Part shown: positions 11,329 to 20,014 of the stretch, piece after piece
How the letters are laid out: every line of letters begins with the position of its first letter
Position numbering within the stretch: position 1 is the stretch's first letter
Assembly (NCBI RefSeq): GCF_026261605.1
Contig: NZ_CP102486.1
Location: 1,364,001-1,428,000, forward strand
DNA length: 64,000 nucleotides
DNA from: Dechloromonas sp. A34
Lineage (GTDB): Bacteria; Pseudomonadota; Gammaproteobacteria; Burkholderiales; Rhodocyclaceae
Direction of reading: 5' to 3'
Made by a program: the position numbers and the translations under genes
Notes under the pieces: model-generated
Told to the model about the DNA's origin: nothing
What the model saw: the letters and a program-made list of their open reading frames with translations, nothing else
Databases searched by the model: none

Positions 11329-12030
11329 ATGGAACTTGACCTTACTTCTAGCCTGTTCTGGATCGCTGTCGGCCAGATTATCCTGATCGACATCGTGTTG
11401 TCGGGCGACAACGCCGTGGTGATCGCGCTTGCCTGTCGCAATCTGTCGCCGGAGCAGCGCAAGACCGGTATTTTCTGGGGTGTCGCCGGGGCGGTCAGTC
11501 TGCGCGTCGTGCTCACTGTATTCGCCGCGCTGGTCATGAATTTGCCGTGGCTCAAGCTGATCGGCGGCCTGTTGCTGGTCTGGATCGCCGTCAAGCTGAT
11601 GCTCCCGGGCAATGAGGAAGGGCACGATATCGAGCCCTCGGCCCATCTTTGGGGGGCGGTCAAGACCATCGTCGTCGCCGATTTTGTGATGAGCCTGGAC
11701 AACGTGATTGCGGTGGCCGGCGCCGCGCACGGCAGTCTGGCCCTGCTGCTGTTCGGCCTGGCGGTCAGCATTCCGCTGATCGTCTGGTCCAGCCAGCTGA
11801 TTCTGCACTGGATGGAGCGCTGGCCATCGATCGTGCTGTTCGGCGCAGCCTTGCTCGGTTATGTGGCCGGTCAGATGATCTTCAGCGATCCGGGGCTGAC
11901 CGCCTGGCTGCCGCCAATTCCGGACTGGTCGCCCAAGGTGGCCGGTGCCGTCGGGGCGCTGCTGGTGGTTGTAGTCGGGCGTTTGCTGGAACAGCGAATT
12001 CTGGCGCGACAGGATCAGACCATCGTTTAA
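11329..12030 (+). CDS. TerC/YjbE-family integral membrane protein
   Basis: A 233-residue membrane protein of the TerC family. It begins MELDLTSSLFWIAVGQIILID and holds the two hallmark acidic motifs inside helices, LSGDNAVVIAL near residue 25 and MSLDNVIAVAG near residue 122. About seven hydrophobic segments are present. Family members are linked to tellurite resistance and, in better-studied cases (Alx/MntP-like, YceF, YkoY), to manganese export and metalation of exported enzymes. The substrate here is not known; Mn2+ is a reasonable guess. The start at 11329 is the ATG; an earlier GTG at 11323 is less likely. It is followed after nine bases by the cyclodeaminase-family gene. Confidence 0.9.
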   Translation: MELDLTSSLFWIAVGQIILIDIVLSGDNAVVIALACRNLSPEQRKTGIFWGVAGAVSLRVVLTVFAALVMNLPWLKLIGGLLLVWIAVKLMLPGNEEGHDIEPSAHLWGAVKTIVVADFVMSLDNVIAVAGAAHGSLALLLFGLAVSIPLIVWSSQLILHWMERWPSIVLFGAALLGYVAGQMIFSDPGLTAWLPPIPDWSPKVAGAVGALLVVVVGRLLEQRILARQDQTIV

Positions 12031-12039
12031 GGGGAAATC

Positions 12040-12996
12040 ATGGCACTCTTTCTTTCGGAAGCTGACGTAAAACAGGTACTGAACGTCGAGATGGCGCTCG
12101 AGGCAGTCGAATCGGCGCATCGCGACCTTGCCCTTGGCCAGGCGCTGGATACGCCACGGGCGCGCAGCCGTCTGCCGCAAACCGTGCTGCACATGCTGCA
12201 GGGAGCGCTGCCGGCGCAGGGCGTCATCGGTTACAAGGCCTATACCACCAACCGCAGCGGTAACCGCTTTCTGGTGCATCTGTTCGATGCGGCCACGGGT
12301 CGCCTACGCGCCGTGATCGAAGGCGACTATCTGGGCATGATCCGCACCGGCGCGGTCAGCGGCCTGGCCGCCAAGTGGCTGGCCCGGCCGGATGCCACCG
12401 TGGCCGGTGTCTTTGGTTCCGGCTGGCAGGCAGAAGGCCACGTTCGCGCCATCTGCGCGTCCCTGCCGCTGGAGAGGGTCAAGGTGTTCAGCCGGCAAGC
12501 CGACCGCTTGCAGGATTTCTGCTGCCGGCTCAGCGAAGCGACCGGGGTGGCCGTTGTGCCGGCGGGAAGTGCCGAGGAAACGGTGCGTGGCAGCGATCTG
12601 CTGGGGACGGTGACGACGGCAACGCAACCGCTGTTCGACGCCGAGTGGCTGGAAGAGGGCATGCACATCAATGCCGCTGGCTCGAATGCGCTGATCCGTC
12701 AGGAATTGTCGGAGGCGGCTATCCGGCGCTGTGACCTGGTTACGGTCGATACTGTGCCGACTGCCTTGGCCGAGGCCGGCGACCTGTTGCCCCTGCTCGA
12801 AAAAGGGCGTTTGCACGTGCGCCAGTTGGTCGAACTGGGGGATGTCATCATCGGCCGTCATGCCGGTCGAACCGCGGCCGGACAGGTGACGCTTTTTGAA
12901 TCTCAGGGCTTGGCGATTCAGGATTTGGCAGTAGGGCTGCGCGTGCTGGCAGCGGCCGAGGCGGCTGGCCTGGGGCAGAAAATCCCGATGCAATGA
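12040..12996 (+). CDS. Ornithine cyclodeaminase/mu-crystallin family protein
   Basis: A 318-residue NAD(P)-binding protein of the ornithine cyclodeaminase/mu-crystallin superfamily. Visible landmarks are GVIGYKAYTTN near residue 67, EGDYLGMIRTGAVSGLAAKWLARPD, the dinucleotide-binding GVFGSGWQAEGH near residue 125, and the late GDVIIGRHAGRT. Members include ornithine and lysine cyclodeaminases, alanine dehydrogenase and ketimine reductases; the true substrate cannot be assigned. A ribosome binding site AGGGGA precedes the ATG. It probably shares a transcript with the TerC-family gene. Confidence 0.88.
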   Translation: MALFLSEADVKQVLNVEMALEAVESAHRDLALGQALDTPRARSRLPQTVLHMLQGALPAQGVIGYKAYTTNRSGNRFLVHLFDAATGRLRAVIEGDYLGMIRTGAVSGLAAKWLARPDATVAGVFGSGWQAEGHVRAICASLPLERVKVFSRQADRLQDFCCRLSEATGVAVVPAGSAEETVRGSDLLGTVTTATQPLFDAEWLEEGMHINAAGSNALIRQELSEAAIRRCDLVTVDTVPTALAEAGDLLPLLEKGRLHVRQLVELGDVIIGRHAGRTAAGQVTLFESQGLAIQDLAVGLRVLAAAEAAGLGQKIPMQ

Positions 12997-13081
12997 GGTT
13001 TGACCAGGTCGCCAAGTGGGCGTAAAAATATCTCACGGACCGGTGTCGCTCTAATTTCGCGGCCAATAATAAGGGGAGGGG

Positions 13082-14421
13082 ATGGCGAAGGGGGCTTTCT
13101 GGAAGGCTGACTGGTTTCTCGGCATCGCGCTGACGCTGCTCATGCTTGCCGCCAGTTTGTGGATTCCGTTGAGCGCCGCTGCCGGCCTGCTGCTGATCGG
13201 CTATCTGCTGCTGATCGCCAAACGCTTGTTGTCCAGCGGGCGCCGCGAGCCGAAGCCCGTTCGCGCTTCGGCCGAGTCCAGCCGCCTTCTGGCGCTTGCC
13301 TTTCAGGGGCAGGGGCAGCTCGACCAGGCTTTCGACAAGTTCCGCCAATGCCCGATGGACGACGGGCTGATGGAGAACCTGTACAACCTCGGGCTGGATT
13401 TTGAGCGCCAGCGCCAGTTCAGCAAGGCCGAAGCAGTGTTTCGCGCCATGGCCGAGCACGATTCCGGCTATCGCGACATCGCCAAGCGCCTGACCCGTGA
13501 CCGGCAGTTGCCGGAAACCGTGGTGCCGACCGGCGGCCAGAGCCATGGCGATCCGCTGACTTTCCGCGACGCCGAGCTTGGCGATCCGCAGCTCGGCCCC
13601 TACCGGCTGGAGCGGGAGCTGGGCAAGGGGGCGATGGGCGTCGTCTACCAGGGCCGCGACCCGAAGATCAACCGCGTCGTCGCCATCAAGACCATGGCCC
13701 TGGCGCAGGAATTCGATGCCGACGAACTCGCTGACGTCAAGCAGCGCTTTTTCCGCGAGGCGGAAACGGCGGGGCGTCTGAATCATCCGAACATCGTCAC
13801 CATGTATGAGGCCGGCGAAGAACACGACCTCGCCTACATCGCCATGGAGTTCCTCAACGGCTGCGATCTGCTGCCCTGGAGCAAGCCGGGGCCTTGTTGC
13901 CCCTGCCCAAGGTGCTGTCCATTGTGGCGCGCGTGGCCGATGCGCTGGATTACGCCCATGCCCGGAACGTTGTCCATCGCGACATCAAGCCGGCAAACAT
14001 CATGTACGAACCGGAATCCGACCAAGTCAAGGTGACCGATTTCGGCATCGCCCGCATCACCGATTCGTCGCGGACCAAGACCGGCATGGTGCTGGGTACC
14101 CCGTCCTACATGTCGCCCGAGCAACTCGCCGGCAAGAAGATCGATGGCCGCTCGGATCTCTTTTCTCTGGGCGTGATGCTCTATCAGTTGTGCTCCGGGC
14201 AATTGCCCTTTACCGGCGAGTCGCTGGCCCAGTTGATGTTCAAGATTGCCAACGACACACCGGCCGATATCCTGAGTATTGCGCCGGGTTTGCCGCCGAT
14301 GGTGGCGGCGGTGATCGACAAGGCCTTGCGCAAGAATATCGAGGAACGCTATCAGCGCGGTGCCGTCATGGCCGCTGATCTGCGCGCCTGTATCGACCAG
14401 TTGGCCAGCGAAGTGGCCTGA
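13082..14421 (+). CDS. Membrane-anchored Ser/Thr protein kinase, interrupted by one frameshift
   Basis: A Hanks-type kinase of about 446 residues after repair. Two N-terminal hydrophobic segments (residues about 10-48) anchor it, and a TPR-like helical region (about 60-130) follows. The kinase domain starts near 172 with the glycine loop GKGAMGVVYQGRD and Lys in VVAIKTMAL. The frame breaks at GGGG 13888-13891; adding one G joins DLLPWSKPG to ALLPLPKVLSIVARVADALD. The catalytic HRDIKPAN lies near residue 298, then DFGIAR and GTPSYMSPEQLAG. All key residues are present. It is followed by a PP2C phosphatase and an FHA protein, the usual writer-eraser-reader set for Thr phosphorylation. Confidence 0.9.
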
Positions 14422-14449
14422 TGACAATTACCCTTGAGGATTCCCCGAG

Positions 14450-15271
14450 ATGAAGCTTCCCGACGCTCTGGAAATGGCGGTTCGCACCGATCCGGGGATG
14501 GTTCGCTCGCACAACGAAGATGCCGTATTTGCCGATGCTGGTCTGGGCATCGCGATCCTCGCAGATGGCATGGGCGGCTATAACGCTGGCGAGGTGGCTA
14601 GCGGCATGGCAACCACCTTGCTGGCAACCAATTTTTCCCGCTTTGTTCCGACCCTGACCACAAAGCTCGCCGGCATCGGCGACATCGACTTCGCCGAACG
14701 TCATATCGCCGACGAAGTGGCGGCTGCCAATTCAGCCATCTTCAATGCCGCCCAAAGCCAGCCGCAGTATGCCGGCATGGGAACGACGCTCGTTCTGGCC
14801 TGGTTCCACAACAACCAGATGAATGTCGCACACCTTGGTGACTCCCGACTCTACCGGCTGCGTAACGAGCGTTTCGAGCAATTGACCAAGGACCATTCAC
14901 TTTTGCAGGAGCAGCTTGATAGTGGCATGATTACCCCCGAAGAGGCACGCTATTCGCAGAACAGGAATCTGGTGACGCGGGCGCTCGGAGTGGACCCAGA
15001 AGTTGAGACGGAAATTCATGCCCATGACGTTCAGGTTGGCGATACCTACCTGCTCTGTTCGGATGGTCTGAACGACATGGTTGATGACGAAGAAATCGCG
15101 CTCACCCTGCAGACGCTGGGTGGCAACCTGGCGCTGGTAGCAGAGCAACTGGTGCAGATGGCCAACGACAACGGCGGGCGGGACAATATTTCGGTCATTC
15201 TGGTCAAGGTGCGGGGCGACTATGCGTCGCCCAGCGGCTGGTGGCAAAAGCTGCTGGCCGGTTTGAAGTAG
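14450..15271 (+). CDS. PP2C-family Ser/Thr protein phosphatase
   Basis: A 273-residue metal-dependent phosphatase of the PP2C/PppA/Stp group. It has the metal-binding RSHNEDAV near residue 20, LADGMGGYNAGEVAS near 39, HLGDSRLYRL near 129, CSDGLNDMVDDEEI near 203 and the closing GGRDNISVILV. All expected aspartates are in place. It lies 28 bases after the kinase and 15 before the FHA gene, so it most likely dephosphorylates targets of that kinase. The same set occurs in type VI secretion clusters, but no secretion genes are present here, so a stand-alone signalling role is more likely. Confidence 0.95.
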   Translation: MKLPDALEMAVRTDPGMVRSHNEDAVFADAGLGIAILADGMGGYNAGEVASGMATTLLATNFSRFVPTLTTKLAGIGDIDFAERHIADEVAAANSAIFNAAQSQPQYAGMGTTLVLAWFHNNQMNVAHLGDSRLYRLRNERFEQLTKDHSLLQEQLDSGMITPEEARYSQNRNLVTRALGVDPEVETEIHAHDVQVGDTYLLCSDGLNDMVDDEEIALTLQTLGGNLALVAEQLVQMANDNGGRDNISVILVKVRGDYASPSGWWQKLLAGLK

Positions 15272-15286
15272 AACGGGGAAGGCGAG

Positions 15287-15988
15287 ATGGCAAAACTGAT
15301 CCTTTCGATGGACGGGCTGGTGCTCAAGGAAATCGTGCTCAACAAGGAGCGCCTGAGCATCGGCCGCAAGCCGCATAACGACATCCAGATCGACAACCTG
15401 GCCATTTCCGGTGAGCATGCCGTCATTGTCACCATCCTCAACGATTCCTTCCTCGAGGACCTGAACAGCACCAACGGTACGCTGGTGAACGGTCAGCCGA
15501 TCAAGAAACACATCCTGCGCAACAACGATGTCATCGAGCTCGGCAAGTACAAGCTCAAGTTCATGAGCGGTGACGAAGTCGGCGCGGCGAGCGGCGATTT
15601 CGAGAGGATTCCCGTGCGGCGTCCGGACATGGCCAAACCGTCTGCGGAAATGCAGTTGGCGCCGACCTCGTCGCCAACCCGTTCCAATGTCGGCGTCGCC
15701 CCGACGCCGCCAGCGCCAAGCATTCCGGCGGCGGCCATCCAGTTGCTCAACGGCCCGAACGCCGGCAAGGAGCTGGAACTGACCAAGACCCTGACGACGC
15801 TCGGCAAGCCCGGCTTGCAGGTGGCCGTAATCGCCCGCCGGCCACATGGCTATTTCATCACCCATGTCGAAGGCAAGCAGTTTCCCGTCGTCAATGGCGA
15901 GGTGCTCGATGCCCAGGCACACCCGCTGGGGGACCACGATGTCATCGAGATCGCTGGCATCAAAATGGAATTCTTCCTCAAGGCCTGA
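15287..15988 (+). CDS. FHA-domain protein
   Basis: A 233-residue protein whose first 95 residues form a forkhead-associated domain that binds phosphothreonine: LSIGRKPHNDIQIDN (about 22-37), SGEHAVIV, and LEDLNSTNGTLVNG (about 61-74), with the key Arg, Ser, His and Asn present. A Pro/Ala/Thr-rich linker follows (about 110-145). A second domain of similar layout (about 148-233, IQLLNGPNAGKELEL...VIEIAGIKMEFFL) looks like a weaker FHA-like fold. It should read phosphothreonine made by the upstream kinase. The gene has an AAGGCGAG ribosome binding site and sits in the same operon. Confidence 0.92.
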   Translation: MAKLILSMDGLVLKEIVLNKERLSIGRKPHNDIQIDNLAISGEHAVIVTILNDSFLEDLNSTNGTLVNGQPIKKHILRNNDVIELGKYKLKFMSGDEVGAASGDFERIPVRRPDMAKPSAEMQLAPTSSPTRSNVGVAPTPPAPSIPAAAIQLLNGPNAGKELELTKTLTTLGKPGLQVAVIARRPHGYFITHVEGKQFPVVNGEVLDAQAHPLGDHDVIEIAGIKMEFFLKA

Positions 15989-16038
15989 CGCGACGCATCG
16001 CCCGCCCTGAAAATTTCTTGAAAAGGTGCCTTATCCGG

Positions 16039-16280
16039 TACGTCCTCGATGCCTATCTTTACGAGGCGAGTCCCAGACACGATGAACTGAATTGTGGCGT
16101 CATGCTTGACGCCTGTACCGAGCCAGGGACTGGGATCAGGCCGAATTGCAGATGTACAATCTGAGCCAGCGTGCGCCCGGTTGTTGGCTGGATGCGCTGT
16201 ATGCGGAACGTATCGTCGCCTGGCGTGCCTCAGCACCGGACGACTCCTGGAACTGCGTCACCAATTACCAGACCAAATAG
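16039..16280 (+). pseudogene. Remnant of a class III adenylate cyclase-type protein (C-terminal tail)
   Basis: Between the FHA gene and the phosphodiesterase lies about 240 bases that read like the end of bacterial adenylate/guanylate cyclases: YVLDAYLYEASP..., then after a one-base slip near 16127 YRARDWDQAEL, LDALYAERIVAWRA and DDSWNCVTNYQTK before a stop at 16278-16280. The YRxxDWDxA...Y..RI..(F/W)RA..P..DW pattern is what I recall from the tail after the cyclase catalytic domain. No catalytic domain and no good start are present. It may be a decayed cyclase, which would fit the neighbouring cAMP-type phosphodiesterase and cyclic-nucleotide-binding genes. The assignment rests on recall without alignment. 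Confidence 0.5.
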
Positions 16281-16282
16281 AC

Positions 16283-17050
16283 ATGAAACTGCGCGTGCTT
16301 GGTTGTAGTGGCGGTATCGGTGGCCGGCATCTGCGGACCACCTCCCTGCTCGTCGATCACGATATCCTGATCGATGCCGGGACTGGCGTGGCTGACCTTT
16401 CGATTGCCGAATTGGCGGCGATCGATCATGTCTTTCTGACCCATACCCATCTCGATCACATCGCCTCGCTGCCGCTGATGATCGATACCGTTGCCGACCG
16501 CCGTAGCGAGCCATTGACCATCTATGGCACCGAGGCCGTCCTGACCATCCTGCGCAATCACATTTTCAATTGGGCGATCTGGCCGGATTTTGCCGAGGTG
16601 CCCAGCGTCGACAAACCCTTCATGCGTTACCAGGCGATCGAGCTGGGCAAATCAACCACGATCGACGGGCGCAATATTACCGCCCTGCCGGTCGAGCACA
16701 CGGTGCCGGCCGTCGGCTACCACGTCGCTTCCGGGGCGGCCAGCCTGGTCTTCTCGGGCGACACCGGGATCTGCAGCGCTTTCTGGCGTGCGGTCAACCG
16801 GATTTCCGATCTGAAACACCTGATTATCGAATGCGCTTTTTCCAATCGCGAACAGCAGCTGGCCATCGTCTCCAAGCACCTTTGCCCGAACATGCTGGCC
16901 GCCGAATTACAAAAACTGGAGCGCGAATGCGACATTTACATCACCCACCTGAAGCCGGGGCAGATCGAACTGACCATGGAAGAAATCGAGCAATGCCTTG
17001 GCGATTTCAAACCCATGATGTTGCAAAACAATCAGGTTTTTGAGTTCTGA
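16283..17050 (+). CDS. Class II 3',5'-cyclic nucleotide phosphodiesterase-like metallo-beta-lactamase protein
   Basis: A 255-residue metallo-beta-lactamase fold protein. The zinc motif HTHLDH is at residues 54-59, a second metal site is in LPVEHTVPAVGYH, and FSGDTG and a late THLKPG complete the set. The overall pattern (LGCSGGIGG, HTHLDHIASLPLMIDT, VPAVGYHV, HLIIECAFSN) resembles class II cAMP phosphodiesterases such as yeast PDE1 and bacterial CpdP. It probably hydrolyses cAMP or a related cyclic nucleotide. The next gene, one base away, encodes a cyclic-nucleotide-binding protein, which supports the idea. A tRNase Z-like activity is a less likely alternative. Confidence 0.85.
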   Translation: MKLRVLGCSGGIGGRHLRTTSLLVDHDILIDAGTGVADLSIAELAAIDHVFLTHTHLDHIASLPLMIDTVADRRSEPLTIYGTEAVLTILRNHIFNWAIWPDFAEVPSVDKPFMRYQAIELGKSTTIDGRNITALPVEHTVPAVGYHVASGAASLVFSGDTGICSAFWRAVNRISDLKHLIIECAFSNREQQLAIVSKHLCPNMLAAELQKLERECDIYITHLKPGQIELTMEEIEQCLGDFKPMMLQNNQVFEF

Positions 17051-17051
17051 G

Positions 17052-18104
17052 ATGGCACTGACTGTTGAAACACTTGGCCGGCTGGAGCCAATCCGTGGCT
17101 TGTCCAAACTCCGCCGCGAAGAGCTCGCTGGTTTATGCCGGTCGGAGAGTGGGCTGATCGGCTGTGATCCGCTGTCGGAAAGAAACAGCACGGCGCAGTT
17201 TACCTATCTGCTCTCCGGCGAACTGAAGATTGTCCTGCCCGATGGCAGCATGCGGCTGCTGGTCGGTGCCTGCGACATCGCCAACTGGCCGATCGGCTAC
17301 AAGACCGTTCCGCCGGTGAGCTGCAAGGCGATTACCCCGATCGAACTGCTGCGCATTGACTGCGACCTGCTCGACATCATGATGACCTGGGACGAACTGT
17401 CATCTGTTGCCGAAAACAAGGCAAGGGGCAAGGAGGACGCTGCCAAGTGGAGCGCGATGACCGGGGCGTTCAGCGCCCAGACGCTGACTTCCAGCGCTCT
17501 GGCTCAGCTGCCGCCGGCGCACATCCCCGAACTCCTGCGGCGCTTCGAGCGCATTCGGGTCGAGTGCGGGCAGAAATTGATTCGCGAGGGCGAGGTCGGT
17601 GACTTTTTCTATCTGATCGAAGCGGGCTGTTGCGAGGTCAGCAAGCGGGTGAGTGGGGCCGACCTCTGCGTCGCCGAACTCAAGGCCGGTGACTCGTTCG
17701 GCGAGGAGGCCTTGGTCTCGGACAGCCGGCGTAATGCCTCGGTCACCATGAAGACCGATGGCGCATTGCTGCGCCTTGCAAAGCCGGATTTTGTCGAATT
17801 GTTGCAGGCGCCGTTGCTGCATGCCATCGAACGCGCCGAGGCCGAGCGCAAGGTCGGGGCCGGCCAAGCCGGCTGGCTCGATGTGCGCTATCCGGCCGAA
17901 TTTGCCGAAGACGGCTTGCCGGGTGCGCTCAATCTGCCGCTCAACGAAATCCGCAATGCCTTTGGCCTGCTCGACAAGAGCCGCGAATACATCGTCTATT
18001 GCCAGAGTGGCCGGCGCAGCTCCGCCGCCGCCTTCCTGCTCGCCCAGCACGGTTTCAAGGCCGGCTGGCTGCGGGGTGGGCTGGGCGTTCCGGAGAAAAC
18101 ATGA
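17052..18104 (+). CDS. Cyclic-nucleotide-binding and rhodanese fusion protein
   Basis: A 350-residue protein starting one base after the phosphodiesterase stop. Residues about 20-120 look like a degenerate cyclic-nucleotide-binding fold. Residues about 150-265 form a clearer one (FERIRVECGQKLIREGEVGDFFYLIEAG, then DSFGEEALVSDSRRNASVTM, where the phosphate-binding cassette sits). A rhodanese domain covers about 272-345, with the active-site Cys near residue 317 (YCQSGRRSS). There is no DNA-binding domain, so it is a cytoplasmic sensor that may tie cyclic nucleotide level to sulfur transfer or persulfide chemistry. Coupling to the adjacent phosphodiesterase is inferred from the 1-base spacing. 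Confidence 0.9.
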   Translation: MALTVETLGRLEPIRGLSKLRREELAGLCRSESGLIGCDPLSERNSTAQFTYLLSGELKIVLPDGSMRLLVGACDIANWPIGYKTVPPVSCKAITPIELLRIDCDLLDIMMTWDELSSVAENKARGKEDAAKWSAMTGAFSAQTLTSSALAQLPPAHIPELLRRFERIRVECGQKLIREGEVGDFFYLIEAGCCEVSKRVSGADLCVAELKAGDSFGEEALVSDSRRNASVTMKTDGALLRLAKPDFVELLQAPLLHAIERAEAERKVGAGQAGWLDVRYPAEFAEDGLPGALNLPLNEIRNAFGLLDKSREYIVYCQSGRRSSAAAFLLAQHGFKAGWLRGGLGVPEKT

Positions 18105-18286
18105 GCAACTTCTCCAGCCGCTGGTCGCATCGCGTGATGCGCATCTTGGCTGCTGGTGACCCGATCAAGGTCGGCTTCTCGCCGCACAGTCTCGATTTCC
18201 TGATCCGGCCGAGTCCTAGGCAGCGATCCGTTGGAAAGATGTGCCAGGAAAAAGCCTGGTTGTGGAAATCGTCGTATGCTAATTGA
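18101..18286 (+). CDS. Small hypothetical protein or gene remnant
   Basis: A 61-residue open frame whose ATG overlaps the stop of the cyclic-nucleotide-binding gene (ATGA). It reads MSNFSSRWSHRVMRILAAGDP and then becomes basic and low in pattern (RPSPRQRSVGKMC). No family is recognised. The first 35 residues look protein-like and translationally coupled; the rest may be a decayed tail. The 103 bases between this frame and the HD-GYP gene include an in-frame-looking stretch (KMSDIETVLRGVTDIN) without a start of its own, consistent with a disrupted longer gene. Confidence 0.4.
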   Translation: MSNFSSRWSHRVMRILAAGDPIKVGFSPHSLDFLIRPSPRQRSVGKMCQEKAWLWKSSYAN

Positions 18287-18389
18287 ATAACGGCGTGCAA
18301 TCGCTGAAGATGAGCGACATCGAAACAGTCCTGCGGGGCGTTACCGACATCAATTAGCTGTGGGCCGCTTGCATCAAATAGGGGGAGGT

Positions 18390-19976
18390 ATGGACACGCC
18401 GGACGATCTGTTTCGCCGCCTTGAGCAGCTCAACGATATTGGCGCCTCATTATCCAACGAACGCAACCTCGCATTGTTGCTGGAAAAAATCCTGCTCGCC
18501 GCCAAGGCGATTACCCGGGCCGACGGCGGGACGCTCTATCTGCTCTCCGAGGACCGCCAGCACCTGCATTTCGAGATCGTGCGCACCGATTCGCTGAATA
18601 TCGCCTTCGGTGGTTCGAGTGGGCAGCCGACATCGGGCAAGTTTTCCGATCTACCGCTCTACAAGGTTGACGGCTTGCCCAACACCAGCCTGGTCGCCGG
18701 CCACGCTGCGCTCACCGGCCACACCGTAAATATCGCTGATGCCTATATGGCCGAGGGTTTCGACTTCTCCGGGACGCGCCAGTTCGACGAGCGCACCGGC
18801 TACCGTTCACAGTCCTTCCTGACCGTGCCGATGAGGAACCACGAGGGCGAAATCATCGGCGTACTGCAGTTGATCAATGCGCTTTGTCCAGCGAGCGGCA
18901 AGGTCGTCGAGTTTTCCCCGGCCGACCAGCGACTGGCCGAATCGCTGGCTTCGCAGGCGGCGATCGCGCTGACCAACCGGCTGCTGGTGCAGCAACTGGA
19001 AGCGCTGTTCGAATCCTTCATCACCATGATCAACCTGGCGATCGACGAGAAATCACCCTACACCGGGGGCCATTGCCAGCGCGTGCCCGAGTTGACGATG
19101 ATGCTGGCCGATGCCGTCGATGCCGCTGACAGCGGTCCGCTGACCAATTTCCGGTTGACCGACAAGGACCGCTACGAACTGCGTATTGCAGCCCTGATGC
19201 ACGATTGCGGCAAGATCACGACGCCGGTGCATGTCGTCGACAAGGCGACCAAGCTACAAACCATCTACGACCGCATCCATCTGGTGGATACCCGCTTTGA
19301 GGTCATCAAACGCGATGCCGAAGTGCGCAAGTGGCGCCACATCGCCGAAGGTATGGCCGCAGCGGAGGCCGAGGCCACCTGTCTCGCCTTTTGCCGGCAA
19401 TGCGATGCCGACCGTGCATTTCTGCGCCAGGCCAACATCGGTGGCGAGCACATGTCCGACGACGATATCGAGCGCGTCCGGCGGATCGCCAGCAGCTACC
19501 GCTGGCAGGACGAAAGCGGAGCGGATGCTCCATTCCTCAGCGACAACGAGCTGGAAAACCTGACCGTCCGGTCTGGCACGCTGACTTCCGCCGAGCGCGA
19601 AACGATCAACTACCACATTGTGGCCACGATCAAGATGCTGGAACAGCTACCCTGGCCCCAGCACCTGAAGAACGTGCCGGAATACGCCGGTGGCCACCAT
19701 GAGCGCATGGACGGCAAAGGCTATCCGAAAGGCCTCAAGCGTGAGCAGATGAGCTGGCAGGCGCGGATGATCGGGGTTTCCGATATCTTCGAAGCGCTGA
19801 CCGCTAGGGACCGGCCGTACAAGGACGGCATGAAGCTGTCACAGGCCTTAAATATTCTGGAGAATTTTCGCAACAACGGCCATATCGACCCCGACCTGTA
19901 CGAAATCTTCGTCAGCAGTGAGGTCTACCGCAAGTATGCGGCGAACTACATGGGTGCGCAGCAGATCGACTGCTGA
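18390..19976 (+). CDS. GAF and HD-GYP domain phosphodiesterase
   Basis: A 528-residue cytoplasmic signalling protein. A GAF sensor covers about residues 15-195 (LEKILLAAKAITRADGGTLYLL...GVLQLINAL). The HD-GYP domain follows, with the HD site HDCGK near residue 270 and the GYP motif HHERMDGKGYPKG near 436. HD-GYP enzymes hydrolyse cyclic di-GMP, usually to GMP. The distance from HD to GYP is about 165 residues, longer than usual, because of an inserted helical segment (KRDAEVRKWRHIAEG...MSDDDIERVRRIA). The ATG at 18390 follows a strong GGGGGAGG site. Acting on cyclic di-GMP would link it to the Lap-type adhesin far downstream, but only as inference. Confidence 0.92.
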   Translation: MDTPDDLFRRLEQLNDIGASLSNERNLALLLEKILLAAKAITRADGGTLYLLSEDRQHLHFEIVRTDSLNIAFGGSSGQPTSGKFSDLPLYKVDGLPNTSLVAGHAALTGHTVNIADAYMAEGFDFSGTRQFDERTGYRSQSFLTVPMRNHEGEIIGVLQLINALCPASGKVVEFSPADQRLAESLASQAAIALTNRLLVQQLEALFESFITMINLAIDEKSPYTGGHCQRVPELTMMLADAVDAADSGPLTNFRLTDKDRYELRIAALMHDCGKITTPVHVVDKATKLQTIYDRIHLVDTRFEVIKRDAEVRKWRHIAEGMAAAEAEATCLAFCRQCDADRAFLRQANIGGEHMSDDDIERVRRIASSYRWQDESGADAPFLSDNELENLTVRSGTLTSAERETINYHIVATIKMLEQLPWPQHLKNVPEYAGGHHERMDGKGYPKGLKREQMSWQARMIGVSDIFEALTARDRPYKDGMKLSQALNILENFRNNGHIDPDLYEIFVSSEVYRKYAANYMGAQQIDC

Positions 19977-19978
19977 TC

Positions 19979-20004
19979 GCCCGGCCGCACGGTGGCGGCC
20001 GGGC
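19979..20004. terminator. Strong hairpin between convergent genes
   Basis: A perfect 10-bp stem (GCCCGGCCGC with GCGGCCGGGC) and a 6-base loop lie between the HD-GYP stop and the convergent cphA stop. No good T-run follows on either side, so it may act as a weak bidirectional or Rho-assisted terminator, or simply block read-through. Confidence 0.5.
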
Positions 20005-20014
20005 AGATTTCAGC

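Noticed and set aside
13082..15988. Part of a type VI secretion cluster (PpkA-PppA-Fha)
   Set aside because: No tss/vgrG/hcp genes occur nearby and the kinase layout differs; the genes sit with cyclic nucleotide genes instead.
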